Positions 42,425 through 51,494 of a DNA stretch of 64,000 nt are shown piece after piece (the first letter of the stretch is position 1; every line of letters begins with the position of its first letter). The stretch spans positions 228,136 through 292,135 of the forward strand of contig NZ_CP005190.1 in the NCBI RefSeq assembly GCF_001563285.1, given 5' to 3'. Made by a program: the position numbers and the translations under genes. The DNA is from Sphingobium sp. MI1205 (GTDB lineage: Bacteria; Pseudomonadota; Alphaproteobacteria; Sphingomonadales; Sphingomonadaceae). The notes below the pieces were generated by a model, which was not told where the DNA came from, searched no databases, and saw only the letters and a list, made by a program, of their open reading frames with translations.

Positions 42425-44767
42425 TTAAAACCGATAGCTGAAGTTCGCCCCGAACGTCCGCGGCTCGCCAGTGAAGCGGACGGCACCGTCGCCCGACGAA
42501 GCGACGGAATTCCAGTAATATTTGTTGGTCAGGTTGCGACCATAGACGCTCACCCGCCATCCGTGGACAGATTCCAGGCCGAGCCTTGCATCCAACAAGG
42601 TGTAGGAAGGCATTACGAAGTCGGGATTTTCGCCAAGATCCGCATAGGTCTTGTCGCGGTACGTGACCGTACCTCCGACGAATGGCGTCAAATCACCCCC
42701 AGTCTCGAACCTATATTCTGCATCGAGGTTGGCCGACCAGGGCGGTGCGTAATTGAACTCCTTGCCCGAAAAGTCGACTGGGCGACCGGCAAAATCGAAA
42801 CCAATATAATTCTTTACCTTGGTTTTGATGTACGTAGCGCCGCCGCTCAGACGCAGCCCCCCAAACTGAGCCGTAATATCGATGTCCGCGCCGTCAACGG
42901 TCGATTTGGGAATATTGACGAGGGTTGCGGTCACGAGCGCACCCTGCAGCACCGGCAAGAACGAGAAGAACTGCTTGTTCACATAGTCATAGTGAAAGGC
43001 AGAGGCGTTGAGTTGGACATGATTGTCGAACAGCGTCAGCTTCGCGCCGACCTCATAGGAGGTGAGCTTTTCCTGTTTCACCGGCTGGATGACGGAATTG
43101 AACAGGTTGACGATCACGGGGAACGTTCCTGCCTTGAACCCCCGGCTGACCGAGCCATAAAGCAGAAAGTCTTGGTTTACCTTATAGTTGATCGCGCCCC
43201 GCCAAGCTACGTTATGCTCTTTCTGCTGACCGTCCGCAAAGATCGGCAAGAAGGTTGGAGCGGGTCCACCGTCATCGATCGTTATACATCCTCCGGATAC
43301 ATAGGCGGCCGCCAAGGCTGGATTGATCGCGCCGACAATCGCCTGGGAGACACCGCGGATCCCGGGCGTCCCACCCTTGTCGAAGGTGCAACCGTTGATC
43401 GTCTGCTTCGTCTCGGTGTAGCGCGCTCCGGCGGTCAGCGTCACGCCCTTGATCACTTCATAGTCCACGCTGCCGAAGACGGCGGCAGCGCGCTGTGTCA
43501 GGTCATATTTCCACTCGGCCGGAGAGTTTGGGGGGAACCCGGTGTAGCCGGTGTAGGCATTGGCGACGCCCTCGGTGATGTCGTCCTTGCCATAGCTTGC
43601 ACCCAGGACAAAGTTGAGCCCAATGTCCTTATAATTGCCAGCGAGGCGAATTTCCTGATTGATCGACTTGATATCAGCCTTCGCGGTCGCAGGCTGCATC
43701 GGAACGGCTGTGCCGTCCTGATCGTGCGGCGAGCGGAAGCGGGTCTTCAGATAGTTTGTGATCGAGGTGAACGTCAGCTGATCCGTAACGTCGTAATCGG
43801 CCCGGAGGACGCCCTGATACGTGTAGTTGTCGGCCCGGGTATCATATCCCGTGTCGAAGTCGGCATCCCGGGCGTTGGTCGGCAGATGATTGCGATACTG
43901 CAAAAACGGCTGCGCGGACGCTGCGGCCGGATTGACCGGCTGGATCAGGAATGCCTGCGCCTGCTGCTGCTCACTACGGTCCTTGGCCGCGTTCAGGTTG
44001 ACCGAGATCTTGAGCCGGTCGGTGGGAGTCCAGTCGAGCAGCAGCCGGCCTGCAACCTTGTTCTGGTCGCCGTTCTTCTGATCGTTGAGATAATAGCCAT
44101 GCTGCCATCCACCGAACTGGGTGGTTTGCACAGCGACGCGGGCACGCAGGGTATCGGACAGCGGGCCGCTTACGAACCCTTCCGCGTTGGTCTCGCCCCA
44201 GTGGTTCACGTCCACGCGGAAACCGGCGGAGAGATGCGACGTCGGCTTCGCGGCGATAACGTTGATGGAACCGCCCGTCGCGTTTTGGCCGAAGAGCGTG
44301 CCTTGGGGGCCCTTGAGAACTTCGACCCGCTCGACGTCGAGGAACAGGGCCTGACCCATCACGGGATAGGGTATAGCAGCTTCGTCGACGTAGGAACTCA
44401 CGGTCGGCGGCGCTGATGCCTGGAACGAGTTGAAGTTCACGCCGCGCAGCGAGAATACCGGCGGCCCGAACACGCTGGTGGAAGCCGTAAACCCGGGAAC
44501 GATCGCTCCCAGGTCGGTGGCGTCGACCACTCCTGCACTTTGTAGCTGCGTGCTGGAAGCAACCGAAACACTGACACCGACGTCGTTGAGCCTCTGTTCA
44601 CGCTTCTGCGCGGTGACAATGATCTCACCGAGACCAGAGTCATCGGTTGCCGGCTGTTGCGCCTGAGTGGACGCATCATTCGCTTGCGCGTTCGCTTGCG
44701 TGCTCGCGAACATCGACGAGGCGGTCAAGCCAATGATCGCTGCTGACACATGAAGCCGGTGTTTCAT
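42425..44767 (-). CDS. TonB-dependent outer-membrane receptor
   Basis: ATG 44767, behind GGGGAGGATC, gives 780 residues with a signal peptide (MKHRLHVSAAIIGLTA... cut after ANAQ). The plug domain follows: EIIVTAQKREQRLNDVGVSV, then LRGVNFNSF and VEVLKGPQGTLFGQNATGGSINV. The rest is the 22-stranded barrel, ending with the aromatic C-terminus FSYRF. It imports a bulky substrate across the outer membrane using TonB energy. In sphingomonads such receptors often head clusters for hydrophobic carbon sources, and here it leads the second run. Confidence 0.93.
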   Translation of the reverse strand: MKHRLHVSAAIIGLTASSMFASTQANAQANDASTQAQQPATDDSGLGEIIVTAQKREQRLNDVGVSVSVASSTQLQSAGVVDATDLGAIVPGFTASTSVFGPPVFSLRGVNFNSFQASAPPTVSSYVDEAAIPYPVMGQALFLDVERVEVLKGPQGTLFGQNATGGSINVIAAKPTSHLSAGFRVDVNHWGETNAEGFVSGPLSDTLRARVAVQTTQFGGWQHGYYLNDQKNGDQNKVAGRLLLDWTPTDRLKISVNLNAAKDRSEQQQAQAFLIQPVNPAAASAQPFLQYRNHLPTNARDADFDTGYDTRADNYTYQGVLRADYDVTDQLTFTSITNYLKTRFRSPHDQDGTAVPMQPATAKADIKSINQEIRLAGNYKDIGLNFVLGASYGKDDITEGVANAYTGYTGFPPNSPAEWKYDLTQRAAAVFGSVDYEVIKGVTLTAGARYTETKQTINGCTFDKGGTPGIRGVSQAIVGAINPALAAAYVSGGCITIDDGGPAPTFLPIFADGQQKEHNVAWRGAINYKVNQDFLLYGSVSRGFKAGTFPVIVNLFNSVIQPVKQEKLTSYEVGAKLTLFDNHVQLNASAFHYDYVNKQFFSFLPVLQGALVTATLVNIPKSTVDGADIDITAQFGGLRLSGGATYIKTKVKNYIGFDFAGRPVDFSGKEFNYAPPWSANLDAEYRFETGGDLTPFVGGTVTYRDKTYADLGENPDFVMPSYTLLDARLGLESVHGWRVSVYGRNLTNKYYWNSVASSGDGAVRFTGEPRTFGANFSYRF

Positions 44768-45036
44768 TCCAGATCCTCCCCTAAACGCCCCTCTCTTGGG
44801 GTTCGCTACCCTTAATAGCCGCCGAGTATGGGAGCCGCTGTCACCTGAGGGGGTGACTGCCTCCAGGGCGGCTAACGCACTTGCGCTTTGCGAAGGGAGA
44901 GGCGCATCCTGCGCGCGCGTAGCGCTGTGCCAATTGGGCGAAAACAAGGTCCGGTCATGAGACAGGACCGCATCGTGGCATCAGATGGCAAGACGTGTGT
45001 CGCGCGACCATTAATAATGACTGGGGGAGAGAGAGC

Positions 45037-45396
45037 GTGTTTGAGTTCAAAATTGATGGTACACGTGGAATAGTCAAATTCAAAATGGAGAGTGTCTTCA
45101 CGGTCGAAGCGGCTCTGGCCTTTAATGGCCAAACGCGTACCCATGTTGACGAGGCAAGGCGCCGGTTTAGCGATGTGAAAATCTTGGGGGATGTGCGAGA
45201 TGCTCCAGTCCAGCCTCTGGATATTGCAGAACGTATAGACCCTCCCATCAAATACCTGGATCACGAGAGTGATCGATATGCAATCCTGCTCTCGTCGACC
45301 CTTCTAAAGTTTCAGGCAAATCGCATAATCGATGATGCTAGGGCGAAGGTGTTCCTGAACTACAGCGAAGCCGAAGATTGGCTCGTGCAAGGCTAG
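45037..45396 (+). CDS. Hypothetical 119-residue protein
   Basis: The start is GTG 45037, preceded by GGGGGAGAGAG. The first residues (FEFKIDGTRGIVKFKMESVFTVEAAL) and the alternating pattern recall STAS/SpoIIAA-like folds, with a C-terminal VFLNYSEAEDWL that suits them. No catalytic motif is seen. It lies upstream of the TonB receptor on the opposite strand, outside the catabolic run. The fold guess is weak. Confidence 0.55.
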   Translation: MFEFKIDGTRGIVKFKMESVFTVEAALAFNGQTRTHVDEARRRFSDVKILGDVRDAPVQPLDIAERIDPPIKYLDHESDRYAILLSSTLLKFQANRIIDDARAKVFLNYSEAEDWLVQG

Positions 45397-45739
45397 CCTT
45401 CTTCCTGACCGCGATAAAGCTGCGTAGGCGGCCCTTTGCTGCGCACGCTTCCCAATACCGGGGCCCGCGGTAATTTCTCGTTGCTCGCCTGCGGCAAGCG
45501 CGGCTCATGGGCTACCTACTTCTTCACGTCGCAAAATTCATTCGGTTGGTCGCAGCAGTTCGTATTAATCCGCCGCGAAAGTACGGACCGAGGTAAGGAT
45601 CGACATCAATACCCACCACCTAAGTGGTTGAACAATCGAGGAAATTGGCGGAATGGAGACCGTCACCGTCGCAGGGTGCAGCGCGCTGCGCCTTGATGCT
45701 GCAGGCGCTGCGATTGATGCCGCCCTGATGGTTGAGGAC
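45397..45739. other. Gap with no supported gene
   Basis: Open frames here are short and not protein-like. The stretch lies next to a decayed gene and may be remnant DNA. Confidence 0.5.
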
Positions 45740-46240
45740 GATAAGTAGGCGACCCGATGCTCTTGCCTCCGCGGAGTAGAGGCGCTCGACCGTGCCGGGG
45801 CGCACGATTTCTTCCTCGAGCTCAATCAGCAGGTCGTCGCTCTCGGTGTCAAAAGCGGGATCATTGTCGGCTCCTAGCTCGGCAAGCCGTGCTTCGCGCT
45901 TTGCGCTCAGCTCATCCATCAACGCCTGCTCCGCCTCGCTATAGGTGCGGTTCGCCACGTCGGTATAGAGGCGGTTCCAGCTATAGCTGTTATAGGGTGT
46001 CTCCATGGCGGCGATCACATCGCCCCAGCCCTCGGCCCTCGCCACATCGGCAAGCTGATCGAGCTTTTCATCGGCCAGTCGCTCGGCGAGTTCAGGATCG
46101 TCGGCATAGCCCTAGCCCTCTTGCGCGAAGAGATCGCCAGTGATTGTGCCACCGGCAGCGCGATACGCGTCCATACCGATGAACTTGAACAGGCGGTTTG
46201 CTGTCGTCAGCTTCTCTTCCGTCAGTGTCAATCGGCACCG
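45740..46240 (-). pseudogene. Fragment of a plasmid ParB-like protein with internal stop
   Basis: The minus-strand frame from 46240 reads CRLTLTEEKLTTANRLFKFIGMDAYRAAGG..., reaches a TAG at 46114-46112, then continues GYADDPELAERLADEKLDQLADVARAEGWGDVIAAMETPY. This is like the middle part of the large ParB/Spo0J-type proteins carried on sphingomonad plasmids. Its start is cut off where the IS21 remnant begins and its end degenerates past about 45790. It is clearly non-functional. The family is recalled, not checked. Confidence 0.6.
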
Positions 46241-46375
46241 GATATTCACCCTCGATAAGCGTCCAACATTGACCCCCTAATGGTGAGCGAGGATTGTCGG
46301 CATGGGGGGTGAGGCGGTGGCGGGCGTAGCCCGCAGCCGGCTCACCCCCATGCCGATGGCGTTTCATCGGGGCTT

Positions 46376-47110
46376 TCAGGCGGCTTCGCGGTTCTTGAAG
46401 CGCCAGCTCTCGTTGCCGGTCTCGATAATGTCGCAATGATGCGTGAGCCGGTCGAGCAGCGCGGTGGTCATCTTGGCGTCGCCGAACACCGAGGGCCATT
46501 CGCCGAACGCAAGGTTGGTGGTCACCATGATGGAGGTCTGTTCATAGAGCCGGCTGACGAGGTGGAACAGCAACTGCCCTCCCGACAGCGCGAACGGCAG
46601 ATAGCCCAGTTCGTCGAGGATCACCAGATCGAGCCGGGACAGGTGGTCGGCAATGCGCCCCGCTTTTCCGGCGCGGGTTTCGGCTTCGAGCCGGTTCACC
46701 AGGTCGATGGTGTTATAATATCTGACCCTGGCGCCGGTGCGCACGCAGGAGCGACCGATCGCGATGGCAAGGTGGGTTTTCCCGGTCCCCGTTCCTCCGA
46801 CAAGTACAGCATTGCGCTGGTTGGCCAGGAAGGCGCCGGTGGCCAGATCGCGCACCAGCCCCTCGTTGATCGGGGTTCCTGCAAAGTCAAACGCCGTAAT
46901 TTCTTTGGCCAGCGGCAGCTTGGCGATCGTCATCTGATATTTGATTGAGCGCGCCTGTTTTTCGTCGATCTCGGCCTTCAGCAGATCACCGACCACACGA
47001 CTTGGGCCATGCTGTCGCTTCACCGCATCGGCGATCACCTCGTCATAGGCGTGGCGCATGCCCGCAAGCTTGAGTGTCCCCATCATCTCCAAGATCTCAT
47101 GACGTTCCAT
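46376..47110 (-). CDS. istB: IS21-family helper ATPase IstB
   Basis: This encodes 244 residues, a complete DnaC-like AAA+ protein. Walker A is [12 protein letters not shown] (about residue 105) and Walker B is [12 protein letters not shown]. It normally controls target choice for the IstA transposase. Its ATG overlaps the istA stop by 14 bases, as usual in this family. With istA truncated it can no longer mobilise this element but could act on other IS21 copies. Confidence 0.92.
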   Translation of the reverse strand: MERHEILEMMGTLKLAGMRHAYDEVIADAVKRQHGPSRVVGDLLKAEIDEKQARSIKYQMTIAKLPLAKEITAFDFAGTPINEGLVRDLATGAFLANQRNAVLVGGTGTGKTHLAIAIGRSCVRTGARVRYYNTIDLVNRLEAETRAGKAGRIADHLSRLDLVILDELGYLPFALSGGQLLFHLVSRLYEQTSIMVTTNLAFGEWPSVFGDAKMTTALLDRLTHHCDIIETGNESWRFKNREAA

Positions 47111-47880
47111 AGAACCTCCTCAGGCTATCGTAACGGGCGCAGTCGGCGACGGGCTCGTGATGGAGCCGGAGCGCCTCGGGCGTAGCGATAGTCAGCGGCG
47201 CCAATGGCTGACGCTGACGGGTCAGGATGTTGAGCACGACATCGCGGCTGACGGTGCCGCCGGCCAACGCCTCGGCGCAGGCGGCTTCGACCGCATCAAG
47301 TCCATCGCTGATGACCGCCGTCAGGATGCCGACCATCTGGCGATCGCCATCAGCATGGCCGCCAAGGCGGCGGCGCACCCGCTCGATTGCTGGAGGAAGC
47401 GACCAGTCCTTGAACGGCGCGCCGTTACGCAGTGCGCCGGGCTTTCTTGCCAGTACCGGGACGTAATGCCAGGGATCATAGATCGTCTGGTCACGACCGA
47501 ACCGGCGGGCATGTTCGCCCACTATCTCGCCTTCCTGCCGGATAACGATGCGATCGGCATAGGCATGGATTTCCACCGGGCGCCCCGCTGCCGCCGCATG
47601 CACCGAGTATTTATTATAGTCGAACCGCACCAGCAGCGTCTTCGATACTGACGCAGGGAGGGCATGGAAGCCATCGAACGGCCCCCGATAGGCGATCAGG
47701 GCGGGACGATCCGCAGTCTCGAACACTTCCCAGACCGTCCGGTCCTTCAACTCGGGATGTGCAGCGTGCTTCGATCGCGCGACACAGCGATCCTCGAGCC
47801 ATGCGTTCATCTCGGCGTAGCTCTTGAACCGCAACCGGGGCGTGAAGAAGCGTTCACGGACTAGCCCCACCTGATTCTCG
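47097..47880 (-). pseudogene. istA: IS21-family transposase IstA, 5' truncated
   Basis: About 260 C-terminal residues remain. Recognisable istA sequence starts at ENQVGLVRERFFTPRLRFKSY (47880 downward) and runs to the stop at 47097. The integrase-core Asp residues are missing since they lie in the lost N-terminal half. The frame continues upstream into an unrelated repeat, which makes a spurious longer open frame to 48071. Confidence 0.85.
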
Positions 47881-48053
47881 GCGAAGCGGGTCGGGGAATG
47901 GCGCATTTGAGGGCTGGTCGCGGCGGAGGGGGATCGCCCGGCCTGCACGGAGCGAAGCGCAGGAAGGACGGGGAAACCGCCGCGTCCACCAAGCGGCGCT
48001 GCATAGCGGCGCCGACGGCCAGGCCCTTGCGCCAGGGGGCCGGAACAGGCCCC
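47881..48053 (+). repeat. Direct repeat, copy 1 (173 bp)
   Basis: This starts GCGAAGCGGGTCGGGGAATG and ends CCGGAACAGGCCCC. It matches 49059-49233 at roughly 85-90 percent by eye, in the same orientation. It joins directly to the broken istA gene, so recombination at this repeat may have caused the deletion. It bounds a 1-kb segment with two genes. Confidence 0.85.
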
Positions 48054-48126
48054 AACAAGGGACAGGTGCACGGCGGCGCAGCCGCCTCCGCTTGTGGATG
48101 CGCGATCAGGCCCTTATCATCGCGCC

Positions 48127-48480
48127 ATGACGAGCAGCATCGACCTCATCTTCCCGCATTGGGCCGCCACCTGGAACAATCTAGCCCGGTCAAACGCGCT
48201 CGTCCGCTCGCGATGCCCAAGCTGCGGCATCCAATTGCGGGTCGATCCCTCGATCCAGGCCTTCAGGTTCGGTCCGAGCGCCTCCCCTGTCGACCAGCTC
48301 GATCGTTGCACTATGGTCGGATGCCATGGGCAGGTCTTCTTCACGGTCGCGCGAAGCTATGGCCGCCAGTGGCTGACCATGTTGTCGCGCGACGATCTCC
48401 GGGACACACTGACCTCCGCTGCACCTGCGGCCAACGCCGTCTCGCTCGGACTGGTCGGCGCAGGCCCCTCCCCTTCCTGA
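48127..48480 (+). CDS. Hypothetical protein with a CxxC pair
   Basis: ATG 48127 gives 117 residues. It has a possible zinc-binding set (SRCPSCGIQLRV and, later, DRCTMVGCHG). No domain is recognised. It lies between the two direct repeats and converges on the DUF3768-type gene, with a hairpin between them. Such small zinc-ribbon proteins are frequent on sphingomonad plasmids. Confidence 0.6.
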   Translation: MTSSIDLIFPHWAATWNNLARSNALVRSRCPSCGIQLRVDPSIQAFRFGPSASPVDQLDRCTMVGCHGQVFFTVARSYGRQWLTMLSRDDLRDTLTSAAPAANAVSLGLVGAGPSPS

Positions 48481-48498
48481 GAACTCGACAAAGGCACC

Positions 48499-48528
48499 GG
48501 CGCGCCCGTCGCTTGCGGCGGGCGCGCC
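48499..48528. terminator. Hairpin between convergent genes
   Basis: GGCGCGCCCG (48499-48508) pairs perfectly with CGGGCGCGCC (48519-48528). It lies between the ends of the genes at 48127-48480 and 48607-48993, so it could stop both transcripts. There is no T tract. Confidence 0.55.
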
Positions 48529-48606
48529 GCCATTTTGCGCGACATAGCGCCCCTGCCCTGCTTCTGTGCAGCGAGACGGGCGGAGCCGCCTCGCTGCCCG
48601 GTCGTA

Positions 48607-48993
48607 TCAATATTCGTCGGCGCGCAGGATGGTGAGGACGCGGGCCGTCTGCGCAGGATCGGCGGGATCGTTGGACCCCCATTCAAGCTTGGGATCGTAA
48701 TAATCGATTTTCCAATAGCAGCGGGTTCCTTCCCATTCGAAGGAACCGAAATCGCGTTCGCCGTGCGGATCGTTGCCTTCTGAGAATTCATCATATTCCA
48801 TGACCAGACGGAGCAGCGCGCGCTGGCGGCGATAGGCGGTCCATTGGGTGGCATCGCCAATCATGGCGCTAATCCCGGGAGTGATGACGATCTGGTTGTA
48901 GCCCTGCGCCTTATGAATGTTGTGGCGAACAGCGTCATTGAGCGCGGCGATGATCGATGTCTTGTCCGCCGGGTTCGTGCGTTCGTTGGTCAT
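48607..48993 (-). CDS. DUF3768-type protein
   Basis: ATG 48993 gives 128 residues. The pattern IAALNDAVR, QIVITPGISAM, MEYDEFSEGNDPHGERDFGSFE, then CYWKIDYYDPKLEWGSNDPADPAQT and VLTILRADEY matches the DUF3768 family as I remember it. The function is unknown. The family is a common passenger on alphaproteobacterial plasmids. It lies between the two direct repeats and appears intact. Confidence 0.8.
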   Translation of the reverse strand: MTNERTNPADKTSIIAALNDAVRHNIHKAQGYNQIVITPGISAMIGDATQWTAYRRQRALLRLVMEYDEFSEGNDPHGERDFGSFEWEGTRCYWKIDYYDPKLEWGSNDPADPAQTARVLTILRADEY

Positions 48994-49058
48994 ATCGTCT
49001 GTTCCCTTTCTGAAAATGGAGCCGAAGGCGATGGCGCGCCATCGGCTTCTGCCTGCTG

Positions 49059-49233
49059 GCGAAGCGGGTCGGGGAATGGCGCATTTGAGGGCTGGTCGGG
49101 GCGGAGGGGGATCACCCGTCCTGCACGGCGCGGTAGCGCAGGAAGGATGGGGAGACCGCCGCGACCACCAAGCGAAGCCGCGCAGCGGCGTAGACGGTCT
49201 GGCCCTTGCGCCAGGGGGCCGGAACAGGCCCCG
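49059..49233 (+). repeat. Direct repeat, copy 2 (175 bp)
   Basis: This is the partner of 47881-48053. It lies 65 bp upstream of the DUF3768-type gene start. The 276 bp after it (49234-49509) hold no supported gene. Confidence 0.85.
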
Positions 49234-49509
49234 CAATCAAATAAATGGTGCGTCCTGGCGCCTGCGCAAATCGATCGGACGGCATGGGTCGAGCGCGATG
49301 GCTGGTCCGATCGACGCTCACTTTATATGAAGAGGTGATCGCTTTCAGGCGCCTAACGAGCGGCCCAAATTTGTATGATCCTTGAGGAAATGGCCTTCTG
49401 ACGTCGCTTTTCCGGGGCGCGCGATCGCGGAATGCCGGCAGGTCGATACCGACCATTATGGCCGCGCCGTCGCCAGTTGCTCTGTGGAGGGGCGGGATCT
49501 GTCGTGTGC

Positions 49510-50445
49510 TCAGGTTGACGGAGGCTTCGCTGTGAAGCGGTATGGGTTCTGGTTTGTTAGAAGCAGTGGGGGATCTGCAACCTCTGTTCTTGCGAAGCCG
49601 ACCCTTACACGACGTTCAGTCGCGGATTGTCTATGCTCAAATCCGGACGGGCCGCCTTCTATTCGTGGCCCGCTACGGCCGAATGCTTCCTCGGCGATAC
49701 CGGCCTGGACTAGCCGATCATCAACCGGGGTTCGGCGAGTTCGACGGCTAAGCTCGGCATCCAGATATTCTCGGTTCGGCAAGAGTACCGCCTCCCGACG
49801 CCTGCGCGACCAGATATTTAGCGCTTCAATACCTGCGGAGAAGGCCATGGCGGCATAGATATAGCCCTTTGGCACATGCACGCCGAAGCCGTCCGCGATG
49901 AGCACCGTACCAATCATCAGCAAAAATCCTAGCGCCAGTATCACCACCGTGGGATTGCGGTTGATGAAGTTGGCCAGCGGGTCCGCGGCAAGCAGCATCA
50001 ACAGCACTGCAGTCACCACGGCGATAACCATGATCGGCAGATGTTCGGTCATGCCGACGGCAGTGAGGATCGAATCGACCGAGAACACGAGATCAAGGAG
50101 GAGGATCTGGGCGATCGCCGCGCCGAAACCCAAGGTGACACGAGCGGTGTCAAACACACCTTCGACCGGATGCGGATCGACGTTGTGATGGATCTCCTTT
50201 GTGGCCTTCCACACCAGAAACAGCCCGCCGGCGATCAGGATGAGATCGCGCGACGAAAATGCAGTTTCGAAGACCGGCTTACCATTTGCGCCGAGCGCGC
50301 CCGATACCCAGGTCAAATACGGGGCTGGTTAGCCCTACCAGCCCGGCTATTGCGGACAGCAAGGCGAGCCGCAAGAACAACGCCAGCCCTATGCCCAGCT
50401 TTCTGGACGCTGCCGCTGCGCTTCCGGTAGCTTGTTGGAAATCCT
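49510..50445 (-). pseudogene. TerC-family membrane protein, truncated and frameshifted
   Basis: The largest part (50316-49510) has TerC transmembrane segments: [38 protein letters not shown] with the acidic motif, [13 protein letters not shown] and [19 protein letters not shown]. Upstream, two other frames continue the same protein (GIGLALFLRLALLSAIAGLVGL, and before it KLPEAQRQRP), so there are frameshifts near 50300 and near 50405. The N-terminus is missing beyond 50445. Relatives are about 240-330 residues and act in metal or tellurite resistance and pH stress. This copy is unlikely to be functional. Confidence 0.75.
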
Positions 50446-50545
50446 AGGGTGAATCATTGGTAATGAGATATCCCACTGTCGTCCGCCCCCGCGATTAGCT
50501 AGGATCATTAGCGAGAGCGCGGTATGTCAGACGGATGGAAGAGGG

Positions 50546-51463
50546 ATGACAATACCTTTTGATGACTTCGCAGACGACTGCACTTGGGATCTGACGATAG
50601 GCTCTGACCTCCAGGTTAAGGCTACCGAGCGACCCGACTCTCTGGTGCTTGCGCGGTTCTTTGCAGGGTATGATCAGGCCTTTCTGTTACCTGATGAGCG
50701 CGAAGAACTGAATGGCTTTAAAACATGCTTGGCACTCAACCCAGAGTGTCGCCGACGGTTCGGCCGCTTCCATCGTGAACTGGTCCTGATCATCGAAAAT
50801 GGACAATCGCACCTGCTCGGCGGCGCCAATTTTCTCGCTACCAAGATGACTGACGTGCCTGAAGGCCACCCGGAAGTGGCCGTAGCGCTTAACTATTTAT
50901 TCGTTGAGGAAGCCGCGCGCGGTCAGGGCTTGTCACGCCGCTTGCTCAGTGCCGTTGCAATACTGGCGAACCGCTCGGTCGGACTACCAGACGAGGCCAG
51001 CTGGCCCGCAATATTCATCGAACAGAATGATCCACTGGCAATGTCGCTTGAGAACTACGCCGCTGACACCGCCCATTCTGGTATCGACCAAGTTGACCGG
51101 ATGGCTTTATGGGCGCGACTTGGAGCGACGCTCATCGACTTCCCTTACGTTCAGCCTGCTTTGTCCGTTCAACAAGAACCGGATGAGAGCCTAGCCTATG
51201 CGGCCGTCAGCTTCCCCTTATGGGCAATTGACGCAGGCTATTTTCGCGGTCACCTTGAGAGCTTCTTCGGTATTTCAGTGCTGAAGGGCGGTAATCCGGC
51301 GTTTGATCCAGCGGCGGCGCCCCAGTTGGCATTGTTGGCCAAGATGGCGGAACAAGGTGCCACTGTCCCGCTGATCGCGATGGAATCTGCTCTCGAACGA
51401 TTGCGTGGCATGCGTCAGCCGCCGCGGGGAATACCGATACGAGAATTCGCACGGAAAAGCTGA
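50546..51463 (+). CDS. GNAT-like acetyltransferase domain protein
   Basis: This encodes 305 residues. The central part has the GNAT acetyl-CoA loop (VEEAARGQGLSRRLLSAVA, about residues 128-146), preceded by LNYLFV as the core strand. The N-terminal 90 and C-terminal 110 residues are unassigned. A GGAAGAGGG site precedes the ATG. The next gene starts 32 bases after its stop, so the two are probably co-transcribed. Base composition is lower in GC than the catabolic island, suggesting separate origin. It may modify a protein or nucleotide; the partner gene argues for a shared function. Confidence 0.65.
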   Translation: MTIPFDDFADDCTWDLTIGSDLQVKATERPDSLVLARFFAGYDQAFLLPDEREELNGFKTCLALNPECRRRFGRFHRELVLIIENGQSHLLGGANFLATKMTDVPEGHPEVAVALNYLFVEEAARGQGLSRRLLSAVAILANRSVGLPDEASWPAIFIEQNDPLAMSLENYAADTAHSGIDQVDRMALWARLGATLIDFPYVQPALSVQQEPDESLAYAAVSFPLWAIDAGYFRGHLESFFGISVLKGGNPAFDPAAAPQLALLAKMAEQGATVPLIAMESALERLRGMRQPPRGIPIREFARKS

Positions 51464-51494
51464 TGGGCAAAGTGAGCGGCAAGCGAGAAATCAG

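Larger units (their letters stand above)
46245..47880 (-). mobile_element. IS21-family element, left part deleted
   Basis: The element has istB (complete) and the 3' part of istA. One end lies near 46250-46275, where CGTCCAACATTGACCCCC looks like a terminal repeat. At the other side homology to istA stops at 47880, exactly where a 173-bp repeat begins. So about half of istA and the other terminus are lost. It was inserted in the ParB-like gene. Confidence 0.75.

Noticed and set aside
42296..44416. Open frame of 706 codons on the plus strand
   Set aside because: It is antisense to the TonB-dependent receptor, whose signal peptide, plug and barrel motifs are clear. No motif is seen in the antisense product.
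47881..48071. Extension of istA upstream through the repeat
   Set aside because: The frame is open but the sequence belongs to the direct repeat; istA homology stops at 47880.
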